Positions 52,944 through 64,000 of a DNA stretch of 64,000 bases are shown here, in pieces; within the stretch, counting starts at the first letter, position 1; each line of letters starts with the position of its first letter. Location of the stretch: positions 76,045-140,044 of the forward strand of contig CALNVZ010002433.1 in assembly GCA_940671915.1 (NCBI GenBank), given 5' to 3'. Both the position numbers and the translations under genes were made by a program. The DNA is from Paracentrotus lividus. Lineage: Eukaryota > Echinodermata > Echinoidea > Camarodonta > Echinidae. Below the pieces are notes generated by a model. It did not search any database. It saw only the letters and a program-made list of their open reading frames with translations, and was not told the origin of the DNA.

Positions 52944-54314
52944 GGGGTCATCCCACAAGACCGACACCCACGAGACCGACGGCCCACAAGTCTGACACTA
53001 GACACAAAAGGCCTATTAGACCGACGCCAGCAAATAAAGACCTATTAGACCGACACTAGATCAAACAGGTCCACAAGACCGACACCATGATAATATGACC
53101 CACGAGACAGAAAATTCGCAAATAAGGCCAACGACACCGACGGTAGAGCAAAACAGCCCACGAGACCGATGTTACATGAAGTATACCCACGAGTCAGACG
53201 TTTCTTCAATTAGGCCCATGAAAACGAAACAAGCGAATATCCAGGGGTATCTTCGGGGCACGAGGCCATGCCCACCCCCCCCCCCTTATCGGTAGGCAAA
53301 GGGACATCTAAAAGGCAAACAAAAAGGGGGAGAAAAGAGGGAGGGAAAGAAATTACATGGAAGTAAACAAAAAAGGGTGGGAAGGGCAACAGAGACTAGA
53401 AGCAAAGAACCATAAGGGGGCAGGTACTTAACAGGAGGTTGTAATGACCCCCCCCCCCCCCCGGCGCGGATCATGGTGGCCCGGAGGGCCCGGACTCCCC
53501 CCCTAAAAAAAAAAATAAATCACCATTTTCAAGTTGATATAAAAAAAATTGGGCTCCCAATATGATTTATTTTTCCTAGCTCGCTATTTTCGCGCTCGCA
53601 TATCACATTCATAAAGAAATTATAAAGCACACACACACACACACAAATAAGTAAATAAAATACAAGGTCTTCATAGAATTTTTTACATCGTAAACATCTT
53701 AGCTTAATTGATTAGGTCTACAATTTATTTTCCTCTTCTGCTTTTTCACAAACCTCTGTCAACGTGGGGAGGGGGGGGGGAGGGGGTAATGAAAAACTTC
53801 CGAGATAGTTGGTACAAAAATTGAGCCCCCCCCCCCTCCTGAAAATCTTCCAAAGCCTGTGGATTGTTGGAACCTGCCGTTGGTCACCTGCCTCCTTAGT
53901 TCTTTGATTTCATTATCTCTCTGTTGCCCTTCCATCTATTTTTTATTTATTTATTTTTTCGACTTCTCGGGCCTTGCCATGTCTCTCTCTCCCTTCCATC
54001 CCTTTCTTGCCTTTTAAACGTTCATTTTCTGACTCGTGGGTATACTTCATGTAATGTCGGTCTCGTGGGCTGTTTTGCTCTACCGTCGGTGTCGTGGGCC
54101 TTCATTGCGAATTTTCTGTCTCGTGGGTCATATCATTGTAGTGTCGGTCTCGTGGGCCTGTTTGATCTAGTGTCGGTCTAGTGGGCTGTCGGTCTCGTGG
54201 GCCTAAATTGTCTATAGTCGATCTCGTTGGCCTATTTACTTTACTGTCGGACTCGTGGGTCGTCGGTTTAGTGGGCCGTCGGTCTCGTGGGTGTCGGTCT
54301 TGTGGGCTGTACCC
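52944..54314. mobile_element. Fold-back element 2 with CCCACGAGACCGAC arrays, opposite orientation to element 1
   Basis: The left arm (52,944-53,230) and right arm (54,030-54,314) are inverted arrays of the same words as at 47-48 kb. The left tip GGGGTCATCCCAC matches the reversed right tip of element 1, and the right tip GGGCTGTACCC matches its reversed left tip. The core block (CCAGGGGTATCTTCGGGG, C-run, then G/A-rich tract) is the reverse of the element 1 core and appears a second time inverted at 53,870-54,030. An insertion (53,455-53,865) splits the centre. Confidence 0.75.
53765..53862. repeat. G-run/C-run hairpin unit, relative of palindrome loop at 10.5 kb
   Basis: GGGGAGGGGGGGGGG...GGGGGTAATGAAAAAC, then ATAGTTGGTACAAAAATTGA, a C-run and GAAAATCTTCCAAAG match the loop and right shoulder of the 10.5 kb palindrome. 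The left shoulder is unrelated. Confidence 0.7.
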
Positions 54315-54810
54315 GCTATTATGATAGCCATGGAACAGAAACGATAGTCACATTATGTAGACCCTATCATGCTCCTGTACAGAAATGTTCATGCCACACA
54401 TTATTTTGATCATAACAAATTTCTAGATCACTTAATATTTTGGTATACCGGGTACCCCCAATTACATGGGTCCATTGCATTTTTTCTCACATTTTCTTCT
54501 TTTCATAAGTGTCTTTTTACCTACAGACATTTTTTTTCCTTCTTTTTTAAAATATAAGCTTATGTAGAATATAGATATTTCACTGTATTTCCTGGATTTT
54601 TTCCTTCTCTCATATTCTCCTTTGTTTTTAGTTGTGTATTTCTGTGCTTTCATAGGCCTACTTAATATTTATCTGTTTTCCTCTATTCTGCCACCTTTTC
54701 TTTATAATTTCTGATGTATTTCCACATAAATATTTTTATCTTTTCGACATATTATGTTCTAGATATGCATGTAGGCCCTATATTGCATTGCTTAATTTAT
54801 GCAAGGTCTA

Positions 54811-55821
54811 TACAGCGTGTCCCACAAAAGATCTGCTAATGGCACTCTAAATGAGTATAATTACCAATATAATTACCCAATCATATTATATATAATTAAA
54901 TGTATAAAATCATATAAGCTATCATTTATTTCATACAACCGGTTTACATTTTATGCGATATCGTCCATCAAACGCAGAGATATAAGCCTTCTCTCAGCAC
55001 TCATCAGAAAACCTCTCAATCCAAGTTTTGTTAATACGTTGAATAATATGTAAATTACATCTTCATTCACTCTTATTTTATTTAATTTTTTAGATTAGAT
55101 GAATAGGTCATCCCCCCCCCAACTCAGGGGGTCAACCATATATACAAATGCTCGTTCGGATTCTTAGAGATACCCCCTACACGTATCAATAGGGGAAACC
55201 GCGTCACAAATATACCCCCCTATTACAGGCTTTTGGAGGGGTACGTAGCCAGTTAACCCCTTTGCACAGGTTCTTGGACCATATATTGGGACCCTATTTC
55301 AGGATTTGTCCTCAAAGATTTGAAAACTACCCCTAATGTCGTGGAAAATGCTATAAAGACCCCTATTTCATTGATATCTCAGCATTTCCCCCCTACATAA
55401 GCAACTAAAATATACCCCTCTTCCAGAGAAATCGGGAACAAGCATACGTATATGGTGACCGCCTGAGTGTTGGGGCCGGGTGGGGGTCATCCCCAAGTCC
55501 TGAACAAAAAAAAAATCATTGCAGATATACTCCCGAACTTGAATAGATATAATTTGCACCACTTTAACAGAAAACAAATCTTGTTAGCTGTTGGCTTTCT
55601 ACTTAATACAAAACTTGGATAGAGAGGTTTATTGATACGTAGTGAAAATATGCTCATAGGCAGCTTTGTGATTATTGAACCATATCACATGAAATTTCAT
55701 TCAGCTGTAGAAAATTAATTGTAGCTTAGGGTGTAAAGATATAACTATAATGTTTTTAAATAATTTTAATATTATACCCATCTAGAGTGTCATTAGTATT
55801 TTTTTTGTGGGACACACTGTA
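54811..55821. mobile_element. Mariner-like MITE (about 1.0 kb)
   Basis: TACAGCGTGTCCCACAAAAG at the left and TTTTGTGGGACACACTGTA at the right are inverted ends flanked by TA. Inner CTAATGGCACTCTAAATG pairs with a CATCTAGAGTGTCATTAG block. The interior holds C-rich repeats near 55,110-55,500 and no transposase frame. Confidence 0.8.
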
Positions 55822-55958
55822 TATACTTGAATATGCACAATATGTATGCAAATTAAGTAGCAATTAGCAATTGTCCAACATTAAACTGGATTCAAAAATT
55901 TTAATTAATCTATTTGACAAGTTAGGACTATGAGGCCAAATCCAAAAAGATGCCTATA

Positions 55959-56794
55959 TACCAAGTGAGTCAGAAAAAAACTTTACACCTAGAAAATTGT
56001 CAATAAAAAGAAAACCAATTTATAAACTCCAAATTATTACACATATTCTTAAAGAGTAACTCTTCCTGCATCTTCTGGTACCATTTTTGTGTGGTATGTC
56101 TTTACACTTGGATGAACACAACGCATTGTTTGCGAACATGTAAATTTCAAATTGTTCAAGGGTGGGGATGAAATTAAAACAACAATAGCTGCCAAAAAAA
56201 GCAACTCCATCATGAATAAAATAGCATAACTTTTTAACAAAAATGTTTTGAACCAAATAACTTGGCACGAGTGTTGCTACAGTTATCGACTAGATTCTGT
56301 GTAAAAATTAGATTGATTCATCAAGTAATCCATGAATGAATACACATCAAAAAGTAAACTGTCACTGACAGACCTAAATAGGCCTCTTAATAATTTGGAA
56401 AGTGATTATTTTGTCTTTGACGTATGCCTGACTCTACAGATCTATCTCATTTTCACAGAAAATGTAGTCGATATGTGTAACAACGCCCCTGCCAAGTTAT
56501 TTAGCGTAAGACATTTTCGTTAAAAAGTTATCCTATTTTAATCAGGATGTAGTTGCTTTTTTGATAGCTTTTGTTGTTTTGATTTTACTCCCACTTTTGC
56601 ACAATTCGAAATTTACATGTGCGCAAACAATGCATCGTGTTCATCCAAGCATAAAGATATAACACAAAATTGGTACCAAAAGATGCGAAAGGAGTTACTC
56701 TTTCAGAATATGTATAATATTTTGGGGTTTATAAATTAGTGTTCTTTTTATGAACATTTTGCGAGGTGTAAAATTTTTTCTGACTCACTCGATA
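55959..56794. mobile_element. Long-TIR mariner-like MITE (about 0.84 kb)
   Basis: TACCAAGTGAGTCAGAAAAA at the left mirrors TTTTTCTGACTCACTCGATA at the right, flanked by TA. The inverted repeat extends at least 250 bases on each side (TTTATAAACTCCAAA, AAGAGTAACTC, GGATGAACAC blocks). No transposase is seen. Confidence 0.8.
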
Positions 56795-56874
56795 TAGGGT
56801 GGATTTGGGGGATATGGCACTCAAGTTGACATGTCACTCAGATTTTCAGTTATTTTCTTTATTCGTGAATACTA

Positions 56875-57790
56875 TTAACCCTATCAAGACCAAGGGGGGC
56901 ACAATGTGCCCCTTCCCTACTGAACTTTTATATGCCATTTCTATACGCTTGAATCTACTTTCCATCAAACTTGGTGACTTTTCCTAAAGTTTATTCACAA
57001 GCATTTCGATACATATTTTGTGGGGTATGATATTCTGTGTTGCCATGGCAACCACAAATTGATAACCATGTTTCTCCATTTTGGGGTCATTTTCGATATC
57101 CATAGTTCAAAACAATGTTATGATGTTATCAGTGAGGTTTCTTTGATCAAATTGAATTGAAATAACATTCTAAACTGAATACCACTCTTCTCCTTTTGTT
57201 TCATTACTTTTCATTTGAAAAATGGCACCAAAACAATAGATACAATAGAAAATATTGAAATATTTGAATTGAATTGAATAACAATTTTTCACATTTCTAA
57301 TTTTTGGAGTGAGTTTATCCTTTCAAATTCATAGAATATGATTACTTCTTATTGCATAATCACTTTGCATACCTTAACAGTAAAAAATTAGTCCAAAAAC
57401 TTTAAAAGTTAATTTTTTTTAGTTAATTACCCAGAGCGCCCTCTAGTGACAAAATTGCATTTTTTTTTTTTTCTTATTTCAGAGCATAAAGCGCCCCCAT
57501 TTGGCAACTTTGAACATTTAAATAGATAAATGAACAATGAATGAATCATACAACATATTTGTACCAGTCTCCACCATCAAATTGTGATTTTAGAAAGTCA
57601 ATATGCTAAAATTCAAAATTTGTGCATTTTATGTATTTCTTTATTTAACTGTAAATAGCACCCTCATATGTTGACCTTGAGAAATTTTTGATGTATCTAA
57701 TTGTAGAGCCCGAGTATGGAGGGGGCACAATGTGCCCCCTCCCCCTTGGGCCAATGAACGATCAATATACCTTGGTCTTGATAGGGTTAA
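56875..57790. mobile_element. piggyBac-like non-autonomous element, copy 1
   Basis: Flanked by TTAA at both ends (56,875-56,878 and 57,787-57,790), the inverted ends are CCCTATCAAGACCAAGG and CCTTGGTCTTGATAGGG. TTAA target sites with CCC-starting ends are the known piggyBac superfamily signature. A GGGGCACAATGTGCCCC palindrome lies just inside both ends. There is no transposase frame. This is the best-preserved copy of the cluster. Confidence 0.75.
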
Positions 57791-58607
57791 GTGTTATCAA
57801 TGGGAATTCTTTGTTGAAATAGAAACAAAATAACATTCTAAACTAAATGTTACTCCTTTTCTTTTAAAAGTCTTACCTTTAATGGGACAAATGTCACCAA
57901 GGCAATAGAAATATAAGAACAAAAATATAGAAATACCAATTCTTTTTCCCAGTTTCTTAGTTTTTAAATGTATCCTGTGGAATTCACCATACATATTCTT
58001 ATATCTCACAATACAATCACCTTGCATACTTCTTAGTGCACATTAGCATGAATGCAATTCAAGTAATTGTTTTAGTTAATTACACAGAGCCCTGCTTGTG
58101 GTAACATCATGAAGTTCTTCATTTTAGTGCAAATAGCAGACCTTGAGAAGATTTAGTTGTACAAAGTTGTAGGATTTTAGTAGCTTTTTTACCATGCCAA
58201 AATGGTCAGTCAAGTAACAAAAAACAAAAATACCTACGTGTTGTAGGTCTTGAGGTGGTTTCTTTCTTGAAATAGAAAAAGAATGACATCATCAAATAAA
58301 TTTTATTAATTCTCATTTAATTATCTTACTTTTATTGGGATATAATTATAGCACCAAAACAAAAAAGGTATATTTTAAAATTATAGAAATACAGATTTTT
58401 TCCAATTTTTAAGTTTACAAATGAGTTTATCCCTTTGAATTCACATATAATGATCATATCTCATTATAATTGGGTTACACATATAAACAGGGCCAAATGA
58501 GCATAAAAAACAATTAAGTTGCAATCATTTTAGTCAATCGCAACAAACACACTCATGTGGTAACATGTTTGTCCTCATTAGTTGCACAAAGTCCCACATT
58601 TGGTGAA
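57791..58607. mobile_element. piggyBac-like family fragment, forward
   Basis: Internal sequence of copy 1 recurs in the same orientation (AATAACATTCTAAACTAAAT, TGTCACCAAGGCAATAGAAA, GAATTCAC.ATA) without the terminal CCCTATC block. The left end abuts copy 1. Confidence 0.6.
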
Positions 58608-59556
58608 TTAAACCTTATCAAGATCAAGGTATTTTTATTGTTCACAGGTCGCCCTCCATAATTTTTTTTTATTTATTTTACCGATCACTTTGATATTTGG
58701 CATGGCGATAGAGCAACTCAAGCTATAGAACTTGGTACAACTAAAATTTCTCAAGGTCATCCTATGGGAGCACTATTTGCAGTTACATAAAGAAATTTAA
58801 TAGAAAATGCACAAAATTTGAATTTAATAAGTTTTACTCTCTAAATTCACAGTTTGATGATGAGGACTGTTACAAATATGTTTTATGATTCATTCATTGT
58901 TCATTCATCTATTTGAAATGTTCAAAGTTGCTTAATGAGGGTGCTTTATTCTCTGAGTTAAGAAAAATACATCTCCACAAAAGAGGGCGCTTTGGATAAT
59001 TAACTAAAATAATTAAATTGTAACTGTTTTTGTACTTATTTTCACTGTTTGGGTATGTGAATTGACTAGACAATGAGCAATGATCATATTCTGTGAATAT
59101 CAAGGGATAAACTCATTTAAAAAGTTGAAATATGAAAAAAGTGATATTTTGAAAATTTTCTGTTATGTCTATTATTATTGTTTTGTCTATATTATTGTTT
59201 TGGGACCATTTTGAATGAAAAGTACCACAATCAAAAGAAGAAGACTGGTATTCAGTTTAGGATGTTATTTCAATTCAATTTGAATAAAGAAACCCCATTG
59301 ATTAAACCCTGTAATATTGTTCATAACAAAATGACCAAAAATTGGAGAAGCAGGGCTGCCAATTTATGGTTGCCATGGGAACACAGAATTTCATACCTCC
59401 CCAAAATATGCACCAAAATGCATGTGAACAAATTTTAGGAAGTGTCACCAAGCTTGGTTAAAAATGAACGAAGCGTATAAAAACTGCGGATAAAAGTTTG
59501 GTACGGGGTTGGGGGCACATTGTGCCCCCCTCCCTTGGTTTTTTTTAAAGGGTTAA
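58608..59556. mobile_element. piggyBac-like non-autonomous element, copy 2, reverse
   Basis: TTAA, then ACCTTATCAAGATCAAGG, at the left; the right end holds GGGGGCACATTGTGCCCCCC, CCCTTGG, a T-run and GGGTTAA. Internal blocks (TTGATGATGAGGACTGTTAC, GAGGGCGCTTTGGATAATTA, GGTTGCCATGGGAACA) are reverse complements of those in copy 1. Confidence 0.65.
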
Positions 59557-60001
59557 TTGATTTCAATTTATGCATAACATTGAATATAAATTTTCATTAT
59601 AAAACAGATTTGTTCAACCTCTGCCATTATCAAATGATTTTGAGTTTTGATCATTTAGTGCAATATTATTGCAAATAGAGCCCATAAAGATATGGTGGTC
59701 ATGAGAAATTTTGGTTGAACAAAGTTGGAGACTTTGGGTTTCTCTATCATCATGTTAAATATGAAATTTATCGTTCTCATAATAAAAAAAAAAATATGGA
59801 GAGGGAACAATTTGGCAGCCCCCATGTGAATGGTAAAAATACTTTGGTCTTGAAAGTGCAAACAAAAAGTTATAGAATCCAAAATCCTAAAGTTTCTTGA
59901 CAAGAAGCAATGCCCATGTTTGCTACTCAAGAATCATATAAATGATATTTTATAACCATAAATGTACATTAAGAAAAAAAAAATCCAACTTTGAAATGCT
60001 C
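59557..60001. mobile_element. piggyBac-like family fragment
   Basis: Text in the copy 1 orientation ends with a GGTGGTCATGAGAAATTTTG block and ATACTTTGGTCTTGAAAG near 59,850. Terminal palindromes are degraded. Confidence 0.5.
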
Positions 60002-61128
60002 TTAAGACCAAAATATTTTCATAATTCACAGGGCCCAGGACTGGACACACTCTGATCCTCCTCCCCCATATTTTGTTTGATAGTTGACAGACCATGTTCA
60101 AATTTGGCATAATGATGGACCAACTTAAACTCTACAATTTTGTATGACTAGATGTTTAAGGTCAAAATATGGGGGTGTTATGTACACTAAAACAAAGAAA
60201 GACAGAAAAATGAAGAAGAAAAAAAAAACATCACACATTTCAGATTTTCCCCATTTTCTTCCAAAATATGTCTTTTTTTACTTCTGAGCTCAATATATGT
60301 CATGGGAATATATATTTCACACAACATAATGTGGAGCTCAGAAGGAGGTAAGATATATTTTGAAAGAAAATGGAGAAAAATCTGAACATTTGTGTACAAA
60401 ACAAATGGAGAGTTGTCCATAAAATCAGCCATTTTGAAGCCAATGTTGCCAATTTGAGGATCCCCATAGAAGGTACAACGAGACTTTTCAAACTTCCATA
60501 ACTCTCTTATCTTATAACCGATATTGATGACACCTTTTTTAAATTGATCCTCTCATTATGCTCTTTCCTATAAAAGTGATTATTTCCTTGGTCTGTTATT
60601 ATTAGATTTTGATGATGGAGGCTGTTACAGATATGTTTTTGAAATCACCCAATGTTTATTCATCTTTTACAGTTATTCAAGGTCAATAAATGTGGACACT
60701 TTTTTTGTAATTAAATAAGAAAAACACAAAGTCACCACGAGAGGGCGTTTTGAGAAATTAATGAAAATTAATTGGTTTTTGTTGTGCTGTTTAGGTATCG
60801 AGAATAACTTCCTAAAGACAAACATATCTTGTAAATTTCAAGGCATAAACTCACTTGAGAAAGTGAAAAAAAAAATTATATTTAAGAACTATATTTTTTC
60901 AATGATATCCTTTGGGTGCCATTTTTCACTTGATAAGTGAGAAAATTAAAATTAAATTGAGGTTGCCATGGCAACATGGATTGCCACACCCCCATAAAAT
61001 ATGTACCAAGATGTTTGTGATTAAATTTTAGGAAAATTTACCACATTAGGTTGAAAAAGATTGAAAAGTATCTAGATTTCATATAAAACTTTGGTATGGG
61101 AGCGTATTGTGCCCCCTCTTGGTCTTAA
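60002..61128. mobile_element. piggyBac-like non-autonomous element, copy 3, reverse
   Basis: TTAAGACCAAAATATTTTC at the left and CCTCTTGGTCTTAA at the right are inverted and keep TTAA, but the CCCTATCA part is lost. Internal blocks (TTGATGATGGAGGCTGTTAC, CGAGAGGGCGTTTTGAG, GTTGCCATGGCAACA) match copy 2. A secondary fold-back of ATATGTC/CATGGGAATA text lies at about 60,240-60,400. Confidence 0.6.
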
Positions 61129-61420
61129 CGAAACTTTCAGAACCTACCATAGAACAGCTGAAAAAGCTCTTTATATTGTATGTATTAGGTACCCCTTAAT
61201 TAGCTGATTCATATAGACCTCCAACTTGGAGGCATACATGTATTGGTCCCCCTCCCTCAATTTGATTTTTTAATTATTTTAACGGGGCAATTTTGGAGAG
61301 TAACAAAAATATTGTTTGATTTATTTGCTCACCATAAATTGTGCTAAATGATTTTTCTACAATTACTTCTGCTGATCACAGTCACAATGCTATCTTTTGA
61401 TTTTATATAACGTGCCCCCA

Positions 61421-61452
<32 letters not shown>

Positions 61453-61885
61453 GTTTTCCGGAGTACCATACTAGTAAATCAAGGTGTTATCGGCAAAGCA
61501 TGTGGATGGAGTGGAGCATTATATGTTCTCCGATATAACCAATTCTCTGGAAGTCATTCATATGCCATAGATTAGAGAGAGAGATACAAAATATACATTG
61601 TATTTAAACCTTAATCGTGTATTGATCTAAAAAATTCGCTTTTTCTAAATATAAATACGCCATACAGATTAGATTAGAATTCTTTTTTTATTTGAAAGAG
61701 AAAGAAAGGGGAATTTCATTTCAATAAGGAAATGAGACACATCATTCTAATGGTAAATCTATGTTTCATACATGAAACATGGAAGGGGAGTTTATCCTGT
61801 GCTTAATTTCACTTTAATTTTACATTTAATATATGATATAGAATAGAATATCTCTCTCTGACTCCCTCTCTCTTTCTCTCTCTCA
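61129..61885. other. Noncoding between elements
   Basis: A T-run followed by a short A-run (about 61,421-61,450) and CT-rich simple sequence (61,850-61,885) are the only features. Confidence 0.4.
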
Positions 61886-62300
61886 CCCTGTCAAATCCAA
61901 GGGGGCAATGTGCCCCTACAACACTTCTTTTTTTTCAACCCAAATTTAGTGACTTTTCCTGAAACTTACTTATGAACATTTTATGGGGGTGACATTTCAT
62001 TAATTCTGGATCATTTTCTATTAATATCCACAAAATGATATCAGGTCATTATCAAAGGGGTTTATTTCATTAAACTGAAATGGAATAACATTCCAAACTA
62101 ATCTTCACTCGTGTTCTTTTTGTTTTCTTACTTTTAATGTGATATACATTATTGCATCATAACAATAGATATAATAGAAAATAGTTTTCAAATCTTTCAA
62201 ATGTAATCATCCCTTGAAATTCACAGAATATTATGAACACAAGCTGTAGAACAGTGCATGTATTGAAGTACCTTCTCCTAGCTTGCAAGCACAATTCAAA
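61886..62300. mobile_element. piggyBac-like family fragment, forward
   Basis: TGTCAAATCCAAGGGGGCAA then TGTGCCCC repeats the left end of copy 1 in mutated form, and continues with TAGTGACTTTTCCTGAAACT and GGAATAACATTCCAAACTAA blocks. The right end is missing. Confidence 0.55.
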
Positions 62301-62980
62301 TATACTCTGCCTCCTATCACCTTGACTGATTTCCCTGGCTTCATATATTCCACATCTACTGCAAGAACAAAAAAAATTGACATGATTTTTCTTCCTCAAT
62401 ATAGGCAGTACTGTACTAGCTTAAACGAAAAATATAGCGCGCTAATCGGTGGATGGGGAAAAAAACTGAAAAGGACAAATTGGTGCTGCAAATGCGCAAG
62501 CTTGAGCCAAAGTTTCGCCTTAATGACCTAACCTGACCTTGAACAAACCTGATGCATATACATGTAGGTCTAATCATGGATACTATGTAGTATCCATGGT
62601 CTAATCTATAACTGGTTACTATACCATTAGAGTATACACACCGGTGTATGGTTTTGGACAACTTTCTTGAGCTATTGCAGTACCTCTTTGAAAAAAACGC
62701 AAACTACATGTAGCTCAAGTCTTTTTCAAAAAGTCTGAGATGACTCAGGCTGTGAAATAGCCTGATGTCCTCTGATTGGGCTTATCACAAATAGTGCACT
62801 ATTAAAATAGCTCGAGCTAGTGCAGCACCGCCTAACAGTCAATCTTGACCATATCCTTGGCAGAGGGTTTCTGAATAAAAGCTATTACTGTGAAGAAGTT
62901 AGAGTATATTTAATTGTGCCTCATAAATAGGCCTAAGCAACTAGTATCTTGGAGAAAGCTAGTACAGTGTGTATTTATTT
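62301..62980. other. Noncoding, nothing recognised
   Basis: Open frames on both strands near 62,280-62,660 overlap one another and show no domain, signal peptide or splice support. No feature is assigned. Confidence 0.4.
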
Positions 62981-62984
62981 TCTT

Positions 62985-63140
62985 TCTCTTTTTTTTTCTC
63001 TCTCTCTCTCTCTCTCTCTCTTCCCCCCTCTTTTGACTTCCACCTCAACCCCTCCCCCTTCTCTCTCTCTCTCTCTCTCTCTCTTCCCCCCTCTTTTGAC
63101 TTCCACCTCAACCCCTCCCCCTTCTCTCTCTCTCTCATAA
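62985..63140. repeat. CT microsatellite with duplicated 60-base cassette
   Basis: (CT)n is interrupted twice by the same TTCCCCCCTCTTTTGACTTC ... CCTCAACCCCTCCCCCTT block, so the region is two tandem units of about 60 bases plus a CT tail. Confidence 0.9.
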
Positions 63141-63299
63141 CTTTCTTTTTACACCTGCTTTTACATGCACATGCATTGCAAGAATCTTAAAAATAGCAAA
63201 CTATTTAAAGAAGAAGTGTTGTTGAAGTTGAAAATAAACTGTAGTGTACATAACATGCATGTTCACTGTACAATATGTGCTTGTATAGACAAGTCCAGA

Positions 63300-63400
63300 C
63301 TAAGGAGCAAATTATGTGTTCCATTTATTCTTGACCTGTCTGAACCAGAGGTCAAGTCTGACACCTAGATTTATGAGTGCATGGCCTGGACAGTGCAAGA
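63300..63400. repeat. Dispersed repeat, inverted partner of 49,085-49,200
   Basis: TTGACCTGTCTGAACCAGAG, GTCAAGTCTGACACCTAG and ATTTATGAGTGCATGGCC are the reverse complement of the 49.1 kb text with small changes. Confidence 0.6.
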
Positions 63401-64000
63401 TTTTTTTTTTTAATTATTAGATCTATGTACATATAGAGCTGACAAGAAGATAGACCTGGAAGCACGAACACTTTTCTGCATTGTGGTAAAGGGATTAAAT
63501 GTAAGCAGAGTTCTCTGACCAGGGCTAAGTGATGAATATATAAATGGAGAGTTCAGGGGATAATACTGAGGTCGTCAGGATGATGGTAAAGGTAAAGGAT
63601 GATGCAGCAAATGAATATGTGACCAAGCTACACCATCTAATACAAATGTATATTGTGATTGAACTATATATATATATACAGCCAGATTTACAGATTTATG
63701 ATTTCCGAGATGCGATTTCAGACAGGTCAAACTCATTTTTTGGAGAACAGTTGGTAAGTGAACTTAATTTTACTTTATTGAAATTCTGACTACATAGATA
63801 ACAATAAAGTTGTACGTACAGTAAATTACCTGCTATATATTGAATTATCTGCAAGTTGCTCATTCTTGTTAAACAGGGAGACATTTTGATCTGCAGAATG
63901 TTTTAATTATTACGCAATAAGCACTAAGTAGTATTAAAATATTAGTTTAAAGTGATAGGACGTGGCGAAAAATATCTTGAACTGACAAAGATTTTGAGTA

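Noticed and set aside
52944..54314. CRISPR-like appearance of short repeats with spacers
   Set aside because: Words are degenerate, spacing is irregular, the two arms are inverted copies, and the genome is animal.
56020..56268. Minus-strand open frame with hydrophobic stretch
   Set aside because: It lies wholly inside the inverted arm of a mariner-like MITE.
62949..63190. Ser/Leu/Pro-rich open frames
   Set aside because: Translations of the CT microsatellite cassette.
63665..63753. Candidate exon encoding PDLQIYDFRDAISDRSNSFF with a strong GTAAGT donor
   Set aside because: The acceptor lies in a TATATA run with no pyrimidine tract and there is no neighbouring exon to test phase.

Overview
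This window is nuclear DNA of a metazoan, most likely a marine deuterostome of the sea-urchin type. The reasons are GT/GC-AG spliced coding exons, AT-rich noncoding DNA packed with short inverted-repeat transposons, frequent ACATGTACATGTA runs, GAGCGCGAAGCGCGAGC satellite DNA and a DIRS-type retroelement. The species assignment is an inference. No bacterial gene, CRISPR array, rRNA or tRNA was recognised.

Left half (about 2-34 kb): a cluster of minus-strand, apparently intronless genes for one family of type I membrane proteins with a signal peptide, divergent Ig-like ectodomains and one membrane segment. Member A (2,377-3,661) and member C (27,286-28,556) have almost no cytoplasmic tail. Member B (6,227-8,457, broken) and member D (31,450-33,699, intact) have long tails carrying repeated Tyr-x-x-Pro motifs, and B also has Tyr-x-Asn motifs. 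Short-tailed and long-tailed relatives side by side resemble paired immune receptors. A and C lie in a direct segmental duplication of about 3 kb. From 2.6 to 18.4 kb the sequence is a giant palindrome. The second arm (10,569-18,427) repeats members B and A backwards with many small indels and stops at a 25-base N gap, so it is probably an assembly or read fold-back artefact rather than two more genes.

Middle: a GAGCGCGAAGCGCGAGC satellite (18.6-19.4 kb), then a decayed but structurally complete DIRS-like retrotransposon (19.9-25.8 kb) with inverted terminal repeats, gag, RT/RNase H and tyrosine recombinase remnants, and an internal complementary region.

Right half: ten phase-compatible plus-strand exons (34,820-43,814) of a large protein that looks like the middle of a VPS13-family lipid-transfer protein. 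Its 5' exons are not seen, so the receptor cluster either sits in a large VPS13 intron or the scaffold is joined wrongly there. From 44 to 64 kb no convincing gene was found. This part holds a 45-bp minisatellite, two fold-back elements built from CCCACGAGACCGAC arrays, mariner-like and piggyBac-like non-autonomous elements (the latter a nested cluster at 56.9-62.3 kb), and simple repeats.
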